From Sporosarcina quadrami (lineage in GTDB: Bacteria > Bacillota > Bacilli > Bacillales_A > Planococcaceae), in contig NZ_JACSQN010000010.1 in NCBI RefSeq assembly GCF_014836615.1, positions 88,225-152,224 on the forward strand: DNA of 64,000 nucleotides, read 5' to 3'. Positions 9,262 through 16,974 of the stretch are shown piece after piece. Made by a program: the position numbers and the translations under genes. The notes beneath the pieces are model-generated. The model saw only the letters and a list, made by a program, of their open reading frames with translations. It did not search any database and was not told the origin of the DNA. Every line of letters starts with the position of its first letter. The stretch's first letter is position 1.

Positions 9262-9292
9262 TTGAACCCTTGATGCATAAGGGTTCTTTTTG
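9262..9292 (+). terminator. element-borne terminator downstream of tRNA-Ala
   Basis: Perfect 8-bp stem GAACCCTT / AAGGGTTC (9264-9271, 9279-9286) followed by TTTTTG. It terminates tRNA transcription in the integrated state; the original host terminator now lies beyond attR. Confidence 0.85.
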
Positions 9293-9311
9293 TTTTGTCT
9301 TTTATAATGAA

Positions 9312-9362
9312 TGATGTAAAATTGATGCTAAAATGACCGTTGATGTAAAATTGATGTAAAAC
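9312..9362 (+). repeat. integrase arm-type repeats, left end
   Basis: Direct copies of TTGATGTAAAA: TGATGTAAAA at 9312, a variant TTGATGCTAAAA at 9322, and exact copies at 9340 and 9351. The same motif is repeated in the same orientation inside attR (24162-24250). Direct repeats flanking the core site are how Tn916/lambda-type integrases dock their N-terminal arm-binding domain. Confidence 0.8.
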
Positions 9363-9445
9363 TTTGCGGTAATCAAAAATAAACCGTGATAAATGGCATA
9401 AAAAAGACGGGAAGCGAGGAGAAATAGATCCTGCTGCTTCACCGT

Positions 9446-10636
9446 TTATTTTGCGTTTTCCTTATTCGCGAATAGACCTTCGAATGTATCGCCTGCCATT
9501 TTATCGGCTGTCCGCAATACGTGTCCGTATGTGTCCATCGTAATTCTGATAGACGAGTGTCCAAAACGTTCTGAAATGACTTTCGCATGGATGTTCTGTG
9601 CAATCATCAAACTGGCTGACGTGTGCCGTATGTCATGTAACCGTATATATCTGAATCCCGTTCTGTCCGTGAACCTCTTCCACCAGGTCGATGGGGTAGT
9701 AGGGTAGAAATGTGAACCATCCACGTTGCAGAATACCCATGATCTATTATGTTCCGCCCATTTGTCGCCCATTATCAGTTTATTTTTCATACAATCAATT
9801 TTAAACCGCTTCAATTCATCCATTACAGATGGTGCAAGAGAGACGAGTCGGTTTGAAGTCTTAGATTTAGGCGGTTTGATGTGTGGACCATTACGAGTGT
9901 TTACGATCGTTTGGGAAATATCAATCAATCCATTTTCAAAGTCAATCTTGTCCCACTCCAAACCAAGTCCTTCACCTCTTCGTAATCCACCTACAATCAA
10001 TAAAGTCATGAACATTCTCCAATGGCTGTCTTCCTCTTCTAACAGTGTGAGTAGTGTTGAAACCTCTTCAAAATCATACACATTCAAAGTTCTAGCTTCT
10101 TCATTTTTATTCCTCGGTTTGCTGACGCCTTCCATTGGATCCTCTTTAATCAATCGTTTCTGTTTTGCATATTTGAAAATACTTTTCAGCGTGTTGTATA
10201 CGCTTTGTTGGGAAGTCGTAGCGAGTGGCTTGTCAGAGCCGTCTTTCCTTTTTAGATTGTGGAGAAGGTCATCCAAAAGGGAAGGGTTCACGTCCTGCAA
10301 ATTCCAATGTCCGATATTCGGTAGGATGTGCGTGTCCAATATAGATAAATGATTGGTGATAGTCGTTTCAGAGAGTTCTTTGTAAGCGTACTTCTCTTTC
10401 CATTCTTCAATGAATGCAGATACCGTCATTTTACCTGGAACGATGTACGCGCCCGATAAGGCTTCTTGTTTGAACTTTAGATACTCATGGTTCAGATATT
10501 CCCTCAGTTGCTTAGGAGTCATCTTCTCGGTAATAGTAATGGTCTTAGTTCTTCTTCTATATTTTCCGTCGGCTCCACGTCCCAGGCTGACAGTGAAAAA
10601 ATAGGAATCATCGCCACGCTTTTGGATATTAGCCAC
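9446..10636 (-). CDS. int: tyrosine recombinase / integrase
   Basis: A 396-residue site-specific recombinase that would integrate and excise the element at tRNA-Ala. The N-terminus (1-65) looks like an AP2-type arm-binding domain, followed by a SAM-like core-binding domain (70-165). The catalytic domain (185-385) shows Arg219 in GGLRRGE, the beta-hairpin Lys (257/259) in PPKSKTS, His334 and Arg337 in HDIRHTS, His360 in FGHSS and the nucleophile Tyr370 in MDTYGH. All catalytic residues are present. The GTG start follows AAAGGAGTGATCTA and begins 12 bp after the repressor stop, so both belong to one leftward operon. Confidence 0.95.
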   Translation of the reverse strand: MANIQKRGDDSYFFTVSLGRGADGKYRRRTKTITITEKMTPKQLREYLNHEYLKFKQEALSGAYIVPGKMTVSAFIEEWKEKYAYKELSETTITNHLSILDTHILPNIGHWNLQDVNPSLLDDLLHNLKRKDGSDKPLATTSQQSVYNTLKSIFKYAKQKRLIKEDPMEGVSKPRNKNEEARTLNVYDFEEVSTLLTLLEEEDSHWRMFMTLLIVGGLRRGEGLGLEWDKIDFENGLIDISQTIVNTRNGPHIKPPKSKTSNRLVSLAPSVMDELKRFKIDCMKNKLIMGDKWAEHNRSWVFCNVDGSHFYPTTPSTWWKRFTDRTGFRYIRLHDIRHTSASLMIAQNIHAKVISERFGHSSIRITMDTYGHVLRTADKMAGDTFEGLFANKENAK

Positions 10637-10648
10637 TAGATCACTCCT

Positions 10649-11233
10649 TTAATTTTCTTTGAAATCATCGTCATAATTTATATCTATTCCATCAGAATCT
10701 TTCCACTCATTTATGTTCTTGAATGCATTTCTTTCATTAAGGTATGCCGCTTTAATCTCTTCGTCGGATGGATAGTTTTTCTGTTTGTCCTCAAATAAAG
10801 CATTAAGAATTTTATAAACCATTATTTTTTCTTTAGAAGTTAACTTATATTTATCGAAGTACACATTTCCATTAAGCAATTCTTCAATGTCGGTAAATTC
10901 TTTTTTCCTATATTCTTCAATTAAAAATACTTCGTTCTGTTTTTCTATATAATCGTCAAATTGCTCAGATGTCATTGAGTTGAAAAATTCCTCTTGTTGT
11001 TGCCGTATTAATAATTCCTCTTTTGTATAGTAGCCCGCTGCAACCATTAAGTCGAAATGAGATACACCTAATGGATCAGCCAATTTATGCAAAACGTCAT
11101 TTGAAGGTTTTGTGTTTTTTCCTGTTTCAATTTGTGAGAGATAAGGATGTGAAACGCCTGATAGTTCTGCTAGTTTTCTTATTGAAAATCCTTTGTTTAA
11201 TCTTTGTTCCTTTATAAATTCACCTATTACCAA
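10649..11233 (-). CDS. XRE-family (cI-like) repressor of the element
   Basis: About 194 residues. The N-terminal helix-turn-helix (FIKEQRLNKGFSIRKLAELSGVSHPYLSQIETG, roughly 5-60) is a clear Cro/C1-type domain. The acidic, charged C-terminal half has no recognised motif and lacks the Ser-Lys peptidase signature of LexA-type repressors, so induction would need another trigger. In SaPI-type islands this is a helper-phage antirepressor. TTG 11233 is a good start, with AGAGGTGG about 8 bp upstream; a GTG at 11245 is the alternative. It faces the rightward operon across a three-operator control region and probably represses both promoters. Confidence 0.85.
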   Translation of the reverse strand: MVIGEFIKEQRLNKGFSIRKLAELSGVSHPYLSQIETGKNTKPSNDVLHKLADPLGVSHFDLMVAAGYYTKEELLIRQQQEEFFNSMTSEQFDDYIEKQNEVFLIEEYRKKEFTDIEELLNGNVYFDKYKLTSKEKIMVYKILNALFEDKQKNYPSDEEIKAAYLNERNAFKNINEWKDSDGIDINYDDDFKEN

Positions 11234-11281
11234 TAAAAACGCCACCTCTCTAGACTCTTTATAATATATGATAACAAAAAC

Positions 11282-11378
11282 GGTTGATAAATCAAACGGA
11301 AATAAACAAATCGCTTATAATGGTTGACAAAACAACCGATTGAATATTATGATAGGGTTAACGGTTGATATACCAACC
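11282..11378. promoter_or_regulatory. divergent control region with three GGTTG-N6-CAACC operators
   Basis: Three 16-bp dyads of form GGTTG-N6-CAACC lie at 11282-11297 (last arm CAAAC), 11322-11337 and 11363-11378, spaced 40 and 41 bp centre to centre. A rightward promoter TTGACA (11324-11329) - 18 bp - TATGAT (11348-11353) overlaps the middle site, with its start point near the third. A leftward promoter for the repressor (minus-strand TTGATT - 16 bp - TATCAT) overlaps the first. This is the classic arrangement for a lysogeny-type switch bound by the XRE repressor. Confidence 0.8.
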
Positions 11379-11401
11379 ACTAAAAATGGAGGGAAGAAAA
11401 A

Positions 11402-11620
11402 ATGTCAAGAAAACAAGAGGTAGAAGGTATCAAAAAAATTGTACTTACAGTAAAAGAAGTCGCCGAACTACTGGATGTTTCCACAACTACCATCTATACA
11501 ATGGTGCGTTGCTCGGAAATTCCACACACACGGATTCGTTCGAAGATTGTCTTTCATGCACCAACAATTGAAAAGTGGGTCGCAGGCGAAAGCCACGAAA
11601 GAGAGGTTGTTCAGCTGTGA
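11402..11620 (+). CDS. excisionase-like helix-turn-helix protein
   Basis: A 72-residue protein with an HTH_17/MerR-like DNA-binding domain, LTVKEVAELLDVSTTTIYTMVRCSEIPHTRIRSKIVFHAPTIEKW, typical of Xis/AlpA proteins that bend attachment-site DNA and direct excision. It is the first gene of the rightward operon, right behind the repressed promoter, as expected for an early excision gene. AATGGAGGGAAG precedes the ATG. Some family members act as transcription regulators instead. Confidence 0.8.
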   Translation: MSRKQEVEGIKKIVLTVKEVAELLDVSTTTIYTMVRCSEIPHTRIRSKIVFHAPTIEKWVAGESHEREVVQL

Positions 11621-11724
11621 CAGATTGGGGCATTTTCCTAGCATATGCAATCCCGGCATTCGCAATCATGAGTGTGTGGCTGGGATCGTACTGGCGGAGT
11701 TTAGGCGAAGAGGGAGGTGAATAA
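11617..11724 (+). CDS. 35-residue single-pass membrane peptide
   Basis: A GTG start overlaps the stop of the excisionase gene by 4 bp (GTGA). The product is a short N-terminal TDWG, one hydrophobic stretch (IFLAYAIPAFAIMSVWLG) and a polar tail ending LGEEGGE. Its stop lies just before the next start, so it sits in a tightly packed operon and is probably translated by coupling. Function unknown. Confidence 0.5.
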   Translation: MTDWGIFLAYAIPAFAIMSVWLGSYWRSLGEEGGE

Positions 11725-11725
11725 T

Positions 11726-11905
11726 ATGAACTACGAAAAGCACATGAAATCTTCAATTGCATTCTTCAGAAGCATGGCAGAGAAGAACAGGGGAGAAGAG
11801 AAAACGAATTCGGATTTTCAAGAAGGCCATACAGTTGGTGCGGCGATTGCTTGGGATGTTGCAGCCAATCACTTGGAAGCGTTACTCAGATGGGAGGGTA
11901 AGTAA
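11726..11905 (+). CDS. small hypothetical protein
   Basis: A 59-residue soluble protein (MNYEKHMKSSIAFFRSMAEK...) of mixed charge, probably two helices, ending AANHLEALLRWEGK. No family recognised. GGGAGGTG lies 6 bp before ATG 11726, which decides the start. The next gene begins immediately after its stop. Confidence 0.65.
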   Translation: MNYEKHMKSSIAFFRSMAEKNRGEEKTNSDFQEGHTVGAAIAWDVAANHLEALLRWEGK

Positions 11906-12262
11906 TTGGCGAAACGTGACCAATTGTCCATACATCTTTTGAAAGTGCTGGATCAGCATGTAAGGAACATTCCTTACTATTCGCGACTGGTCGGCGGAGA
12001 AGAGAAACTTCCAAAAAATTATGGTTCTTATGTTGAGCAACTGACGAGGATTGACGAAGCGAACCGAATCATTAAGGCAGCCGAGGAAGCATTTAACGAA
12101 TTAGAGCCAAGAAAGAAGTCGCTCATTAGCTTGTATTATTTCGAGGATAAGGAACCTACTCTTGGGGCATCGGCGGAACTGTCAGAATTCAGCAAGTCGG
12201 GAGCAGGCAGAGCGAAAAAAGATTATCTGTGGCTCATCGCAAGAAAATTAGGTTGGATATGA
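11906..12262 (+). CDS. putative regulatory protein, sigma-region-4/ArpU-like in form
   Basis: A 118-residue basic, helical protein with a TTG start directly after the preceding stop. The C-terminal half (PRKKSLISLYYFEDKEPTLGASAELSEFSKSGAGRAKKDYLWLIARKLGW) has the spacing of a sigma-70 region-4-like helix-turn-helix, as found in small phage regulators of the ArpU/RinA kind that turn on late genes. This is a similarity in pattern only; I cannot confirm the family. Its position in the early operon suits a regulator. Confidence 0.6.
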   Translation: MAKRDQLSIHLLKVLDQHVRNIPYYSRLVGGEEKLPKNYGSYVEQLTRIDEANRIIKAAEEAFNELEPRKKSLISLYYFEDKEPTLGASAELSEFSKSGAGRAKKDYLWLIARKLGWI

Positions 12263-12277
12263 AAGGGAGGAACAACA

Positions 12278-12577
12278 ATGAATACACAACAGCTTATATC
12301 GAAAATGGATGATTCTGTAGGGGAATTATCTTTACAACTGCAATCCTTATATCACATTCAACAGGCATTAGGGCGTATGGCTCTAGAAGCAGATGACAAG
12401 TATGCAGGAGAAAAGCAATCCCACTTTTTATGGGACCACAATAACACTTTGCAAATGATAGATGCACTTCTATTCAGGTTAGTAACAGAGATGCGCGAAA
12501 CACGTAATCAGTTAGCAGAAATTCATGAACAGACGTTAGGGCAACAAAAAGAGCCTTCACTTCCCGGCAAGGAATAA
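12278..12577 (+). CDS. hypothetical helical protein
   Basis: A 99-residue, probably all-alpha protein (MNTQQLISKMDDSVGELSLQLQ...), ending in a proline-rich tail GQQKEPSLPGKE. AAAGGGAGG precedes the ATG. No recognised domain. Its last codons form the first arm of an inverted repeat (GAGCCTTC ... GAAGGCTC, about 12552-12589) that could act as an attenuator before the primase genes. Confidence 0.65.
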   Translation: MNTQQLISKMDDSVGELSLQLQSLYHIQQALGRMALEADDKYAGEKQSHFLWDHNNTLQMIDALLFRLVTEMRETRNQLAEIHEQTLGQQKEPSLPGKE

Positions 12578-12682
12578 TTCGAAGGCTCAGTAATATAATC
12601 GTTCTGTAATTTTAACACAAAAGTGATGAAGCGACAAACGCTGTTTTCCGGCAGCGCGTTAGGCGAAGAGGGGAAATCGCAA

Positions 12683-12766
12683 ATGGCTAACCACCAACCA
12701 ACGACAAAAATAAGAAGGGGCGTCGTATTAGGACAACCCTCTTCCCGGAAGGAGTTATTTGAATGA
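12683..12766 (+). CDS. 27-residue leader-like peptide coupled to the primase gene
   Basis: ATG 12683 follows AGAGGGGAAATCGCA. The peptide is basic (MANHQPTTKIRRGVV...) and ends with TGA 12764-12766 overlapping the primase ATG at 12763 (ATGA). This geometry is typical of translational coupling. Its own function is unknown. It could be a regulatory leader; chance cannot be excluded at this length. Confidence 0.4.
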   Translation: MANHQPTTKIRRGVVLGQPSSRKELFE

Positions 12767-13653
12767 ATTCTGTTATAGAGAACATAACACAGGAAGACGA
12801 AAAAGTAAACAATAATCATTTTGAGAAAATGTTAAAGTCCGCACTGTACTATGCAGAATGGATGAACTGGCATGTTTTCCCCGTTCATAGTCTCAGTAAC
12901 GGAAAGTGTACTTGTACAAATCCGAACTGTAAACAAGTTGCGAAGCATCCAATCCCCCATAACGGATTGAAGGCAGCGACAAACGACATAGAAATCATTG
13001 GAAAATGGTGGAATAAGGACTATCCAGGAGCGAATATAGGAATCCGAACAGGTAAAGAATCAGGGATTTTCGTGCTAGATGTAGATATACACAAAATAGA
13101 TGGTCGGGAAACACTAGATGAACTGACAACGGAACACGGATCATTGCCTGATACTGTCGAAGCCATAACCGGTTCAGGTGGCAGCCATTATCTCTTTAAC
13201 TATCAAGATGGTATCGGTAACAAGGTGAATTTTCAACCAGGACTTGATATTCGAGGAGATGGCGGCTATATAGTAGCTTCACCGTCGATTCATGAAACAG
13301 GAGTTCGATATGAGTGGGAACTGTCGTCACGACCATCAGAAGTGCTTGTAGCAGATGCGCCAAGGTGGTTGGTGAATCTCATAAATCCTTCCAGCCGGTC
13401 AAATAGCAAAGCAGTAGCGCATGAATCATCACATTGGCACAAGCTTATGCAGGGATTGGCAGAAGGTGAAGGACGTAATCCTGCAGCGGCTTCGTTAGTT
13501 GGCCATCTCCTATCAAGAAGGGTAGATTTGCTTCTAGTTTACGAGATGATGCACCTTTGGAACGAACGCAACGATCCTCCATTAGATCAAAAGGAATTAG
13601 ACACGGTAATTGCTAGTATCGCAAAAAAAGAGTTTGAGAGGAGGGGTAGATAG
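12763..13653 (+). CDS. bifunctional DNA primase/polymerase (prim-pol)
   Basis: A 296-residue archaeo-eukaryotic-type primase. The prim-pol domain (about 22-210) has the two metal-binding aspartates in VLDVDIH (D106, D108), the SGGSHYLF motif with His142 and the RGDGGYIVASPSIH motif. A CxC...C cluster near 49-56 (CTCTNPNC) may bind zinc. Residues about 225-295 look like the primase C-terminal domain. It would prime and possibly extend DNA during element replication, together with the DUF927 ATPase whose GTG start overlaps its stop. Prim-pol genes of this type are common in phage satellites and plasmids. Confidence 0.92.
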   Translation: MNSVIENITQEDEKVNNNHFEKMLKSALYYAEWMNWHVFPVHSLSNGKCTCTNPNCKQVAKHPIPHNGLKAATNDIEIIGKWWNKDYPGANIGIRTGKESGIFVLDVDIHKIDGRETLDELTTEHGSLPDTVEAITGSGGSHYLFNYQDGIGNKVNFQPGLDIRGDGGYIVASPSIHETGVRYEWELSSRPSEVLVADAPRWLVNLINPSSRSNSKAVAHESSHWHKLMQGLAEGEGRNPAAASLVGHLLSRRVDLLLVYEMMHLWNERNDPPLDQKELDTVIASIAKKEFERRGR

Positions 13654-15368
13654 TGGCAAAACCCCCATTGGAAATTATCAATCTAGCAGAAAGACAAAAG
13701 GAAAAAAATCAGAAGCCGGAAATACAAACTGTCCTTCACCCCTCCGGAATCAACGTGAAAATACCTGAAGGATTTGAAGTGAAGGATGGTCGGCTTTACA
13801 TTATCGTTTCGGAAGGTAAGGGCGAAAACAAGATTACCTTTCCAGTCCATTTAATCAGGACGTTCCCAATCATCACACGATCTCTTACGAATATCGAACG
13901 CTCCGAATACTATTATGAAATATGTTGGCAGAATGAAGGCCGGATGTATAAGGAAGTTGTGCCTGCACTGACCATCTCGACAGCCGTAGAACTGAAGAAA
14001 ATATCGAATATGTCCTTAGCCGTAAATGACAATAACGCGAAGAACCTAATTAATTTCTTCGATAAATTTTTACTTATAAATAACGTACCATCAAGTGAAA
14101 TGGTTGAACGTCTCGGTCATGTCGATGGAATGCTTGTTCATCCGCTTCAGAATTTTGGAATCGAAATACTTCCAGGAGACATAGGGGAAAAGCAAATTTT
14201 TGAAGCATTCAAGACTTCAGGGACGAGCGCGGATTGGATAAATTCGGTTTTTAAGTTATTGGAGCCACACCCCAAAGCGTTATTGATGGTCATTTCATCG
14301 TTTACATCGATTATATTGGAAGATTTGAAGTTAGGACCATTCATTATCGATCTATCTGGTCCGACATCAAAAGGAAAAACATCAGTTTTGAAAGCGGCTG
14401 CCAGTGTATGGGGAACTGAATATCTAGTATCTGAATGGAATGGTACAGCAGTCTCTTTTGAAAGGAAATCAGCGTTTCTGAACAGCTTCCCTCTATTGCT
14501 AGACGATAGCATGAAGGCGGACGAGAAACAGCTTCAGCGGTTCATTTACAATTTCAGCGGCGGACGTTCCAAAGGGCGAGGGAGTATTTCTGGAAGTCAA
14601 AAGGAATTCACATGGAATAACTTAATGCTATCGACAGGCGAAACTTCACTATTGGATTACGCAGAACGTGCAGGTGGAGCGGCGGCGCGTGTACTGCCCA
14701 TTAAGGGTATTCCTTTTCAAGACGTTGATCACACGTTCTTTAGCAGTCTCTATTCAGCTATGGAAAACAATTATGGAACAATTGGATTGGAATTCATTAA
14801 TAAATGGAAGCTGCATATGAACGAATCGTTGCCTATGTACTATCAATACAATGAAATGTTCCAAAGGAAAAGTAATGGTAATGAAGTAGTCTCCAGGATT
14901 GCCAGGCACTATGCAGCACTCTACTTTACAGCAGGACTATTGATGAAGTTTTTCAATGCATCATTGGATATTGGATGGGTAGAAGTCTTGTTTGATCAAA
15001 TCATTGAAGAGAACAAATCAGTGGACAAGCCTATGCAGATGTTGGAAGCCATCCTTACTGATTTGGATGCTTCGAGGGAATCAATATCCGGCAAGTATGA
15101 AGTCATTAGAGACATGAAAGCCATATACAAAGACGGGACTTTATATGTCACGCCTGCTTACTTAAAAGAGTTCCTGGGTGTTGAAATGAGCACAATAAGA
15201 AATGAATGGCTTAGACGCGGCATTTCCATACAGTGTTCAGATCGGGGGAAGGTTGTAGATTATAAAGGAATTGCGCATCACGGAAAAACTCGGCGCGTTG
15301 TAGCAATTAACCCTGATTTCATAAAAGAATTAGGATTCGATTTCACCGAATTACACAAGATTACGTAA
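13653..15368 (+). CDS. DUF927-type replicative ATPase/helicase
   Basis: A 571-residue protein with a central DUF927 P-loop ATPase. Walker A is SGPTSKGKTS (about 236-245), Walker B is PLLLDDS (about 281), and a sensor-like LMLSTGE follows. Proteins of this group accompany prim-pol primases in phages and satellites and are thought to unwind DNA at the origin. The C-terminal part (about 440-570) may be a DNA-binding region reading the iteron sequence immediately downstream, by analogy with SaPI Rep proteins. GTG start overlaps the primase TAG (TAGTG). Confidence 0.85.
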   Translation: MAKPPLEIINLAERQKEKNQKPEIQTVLHPSGINVKIPEGFEVKDGRLYIIVSEGKGENKITFPVHLIRTFPIITRSLTNIERSEYYYEICWQNEGRMYKEVVPALTISTAVELKKISNMSLAVNDNNAKNLINFFDKFLLINNVPSSEMVERLGHVDGMLVHPLQNFGIEILPGDIGEKQIFEAFKTSGTSADWINSVFKLLEPHPKALLMVISSFTSIILEDLKLGPFIIDLSGPTSKGKTSVLKAAASVWGTEYLVSEWNGTAVSFERKSAFLNSFPLLLDDSMKADEKQLQRFIYNFSGGRSKGRGSISGSQKEFTWNNLMLSTGETSLLDYAERAGGAAARVLPIKGIPFQDVDHTFFSSLYSAMENNYGTIGLEFINKWKLHMNESLPMYYQYNEMFQRKSNGNEVVSRIARHYAALYFTAGLLMKFFNASLDIGWVEVLFDQIIEENKSVDKPMQMLEAILTDLDASRESISGKYEVIRDMKAIYKDGTLYVTPAYLKEFLGVEMSTIRNEWLRRGISIQCSDRGKVVDYKGIAHHGKTRRVVAINPDFIKELGFDFTELHKIT

Positions 15369-15740
15369 GGTTAAGTTATTTGTAATTTGCAAAACGTTGA
15401 AGTGAAAAGCTTAATCGACACATATTACAAGAATTACACAATTACACATAATTAATAGCCTTCATATAAAGACAACTTTTTTTACTTGGCTATGTTTCTA
15501 TTACTATATCTACTAGTTTCGGTAATTGTGTAATTGTGTAATTAATTTTTTTTTACCGCATCAATAAAGGATTCCCCAATTACAAATGCATCAATTAATG
15601 TGTAATTTAAGTGTGATTCCGTCGTAATGAATTTCAATTATTCATGTGAACGAAAAATCAAAGTCTGAAGCATAACCAGTTTTAAGATTTAGAGGGGAAA
15701 TCATTTAGTGGGAGAATCTTGCAACCAATTCCAATACTAA
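15369..15740. other. AT-rich iteron region, candidate replication origin
   Basis: 372 bp without a gene. Copies of AATTACAC occur at about 15432 and 15440, and the opposite orientation GTAATTGTGTAATTGTGTAA is at 15522-15541. Looser copies (ATTACAA, TGTGTAATTT) lie around 15424, 15579 and 15600. The two inverted clusters flank about 70 bp of T-rich DNA containing a run of ten T nearby. Inverted iteron sets around an AT-rich core directly 3' of the replication protein gene is the known layout of SaPI origins. Confidence 0.65.
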
Positions 15741-15758
15741 ATGAAAGAGGTTATGACA

Positions 15759-16010
15759 ATGACAACAGTTTATGTAGAGCTACAAGAAAGCCTATCAGGA
15801 AGTCTCCAATTATTTGTGAAGGAATGCCCATTCTGTCAGAAGCGGCATTATCACGGAATCGGTGAATGGCCAAGAGATTCACCATGTACCTATTCAGAAG
15901 ATGGATTCATCTTACAAGGTGGAACGTATGACTTTCGAATTGATTGGACAGATCCAGCTCATGCAGAACTGAAGGAAAAGTATTCAGCATTGACGGACAA
16001 GCAGTCTTGA
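15759..16010 (+). CDS. small zinc-ribbon-like protein
   Basis: An 83-residue soluble protein. The segment KECPFCQKRHYHG (CxxC followed by Lys-Arg-His and two more His) could bind a metal ion, and a third Cys lies in DSPCTYSEDG. Family unknown. Among several in-frame ATGs, 15759 is best placed, about 8 bp after AAGAGG. Phage and satellite genomes often encode such small zinc proteins. Confidence 0.6.
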   Translation: MTTVYVELQESLSGSLQLFVKECPFCQKRHYHGIGEWPRDSPCTYSEDGFILQGGTYDFRIDWTDPAHAELKEKYSALTDKQS

Positions 16011-16060
16011 TGTGAAAGGAATAATCTTGACGCGGCATAATATGTATAGGGGGTGGTGAG

Positions 16061-16717
16061 TTGAATAAAGCAGATGATTATGGAGATTTGAAATGGCAGC
16101 TATTTCACTTGTCACAAGCATTAACCAGGGCAAAGCGGATGGAAAAGTATCGGGCGGATTTCTTTGAAGAACTCTATGAGTCTATCGTATATCCAAGCGT
16201 TAATTTAGACTACAACAATCCTGTCATGCATAGCGCAAAAGTAGACATACAGGCAATACGTATTATCCAATTGAAGGAAAGATATGACAAGAAAATCCAA
16301 CAGGAATATGAAAAGCATTTGAGGTGGAAGGATTTACTGGCATGGGCGATTGAAACAGACGAACACCTTCTAATCAGATACTTTCAGAAGAGGGACTACC
16401 TTGAGCCTACTATCGTTATGAGACTGCTACGGCGACTGGAAGTCCGCATTCATGACGAAGAGTTCACGCTTGAAAAGGAACGTGACGATCTGGCGAAAGA
16501 GACTTATAAAATTCACCGTAAAGATTTCCATGATAAGTATGCCGTAAAAATACCACTGGATCACGTGGACAAGCAGCAGTATTTAATCAATGGCCAGTTT
16601 GTTTACATGACACCTGAAGAGTACGCGGAAGATAAAGTAAATAGAAAGGCAGCGTCCGATGAACGGATGAAAAACTTTATGGCTGATATTAAAAGAAGGA
16701 GAGCTGAAGCGACATGA
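16061..16717 (+). CDS. hypothetical protein, highly charged helical
   Basis: A 218-residue soluble protein rich in Lys, Arg, Glu and Asp, apparently all-helical, ending NFMADIKRRRAEAT. TTG start 16061 follows an excellent GGGGGTGGTGAG ribosome site. No domain recognised. It heads a run of overlapping genes (4-bp overlaps to each of the next two), so it probably belongs with them functionally. Its place after the origin is where satellites keep packaging or helper-interference genes. Confidence 0.7.
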   Translation: MNKADDYGDLKWQLFHLSQALTRAKRMEKYRADFFEELYESIVYPSVNLDYNNPVMHSAKVDIQAIRIIQLKERYDKKIQQEYEKHLRWKDLLAWAIETDEHLLIRYFQKRDYLEPTIVMRLLRRLEVRIHDEEFTLEKERDDLAKETYKIHRKDFHDKYAVKIPLDHVDKQQYLINGQFVYMTPEEYAEDKVNRKAASDERMKNFMADIKRRRAEAT

Positions 16718-16974
16718 ATCTGATTGTCCTATTCAGAAGTCTGTTTAAGAAAAGAAAGTGGAAGCGGAAGAAAGAACCAATCGACGAGCCAAAACTATCT
16801 ACACTGGAACGCATTCATATTTTAAAAGAAGGCGGTACCGTCTCGGAAGATTCCACAATACACACTGGATCAGTATTGGACAGAATCCATGGAATCAAGA
16901 ATGAAGAACGAAATGAACCGGCATTCGAATTTATAACTCTTAACAAACAAAACACTAATAGAACAGGAGAATGA
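16714..16974 (+). CDS. small basic protein with a repeated LxRIH motif
   Basis: An 86-residue protein. The N-terminus has a hydrophobic run followed by a very basic stretch (FKKRKWKRKKE). Two copies of L(E/D)RIH-x-(L/I)-K occur: LERIHILKEGG and LDRIHGIKNEE, about 25 residues apart. Short repeated linear motifs suggest peptide docking on a partner. ATG overlaps the preceding TGA by 4 bp. Unknown function. Confidence 0.6.
   Translation: MNLIVLFRSLFKKRKWKRKKEPIDEPKLSTLERIHILKEGGTVSEDSTIHTGSVLDRIHGIKNEERNEPAFEFITLNKQNTNRTGE

Noticed and set aside
9725..10352. 208-codon plus-strand frame opposite the integrase
   Set aside because: Shadow of the integrase gene; no ribosome site and no recognisable composition.
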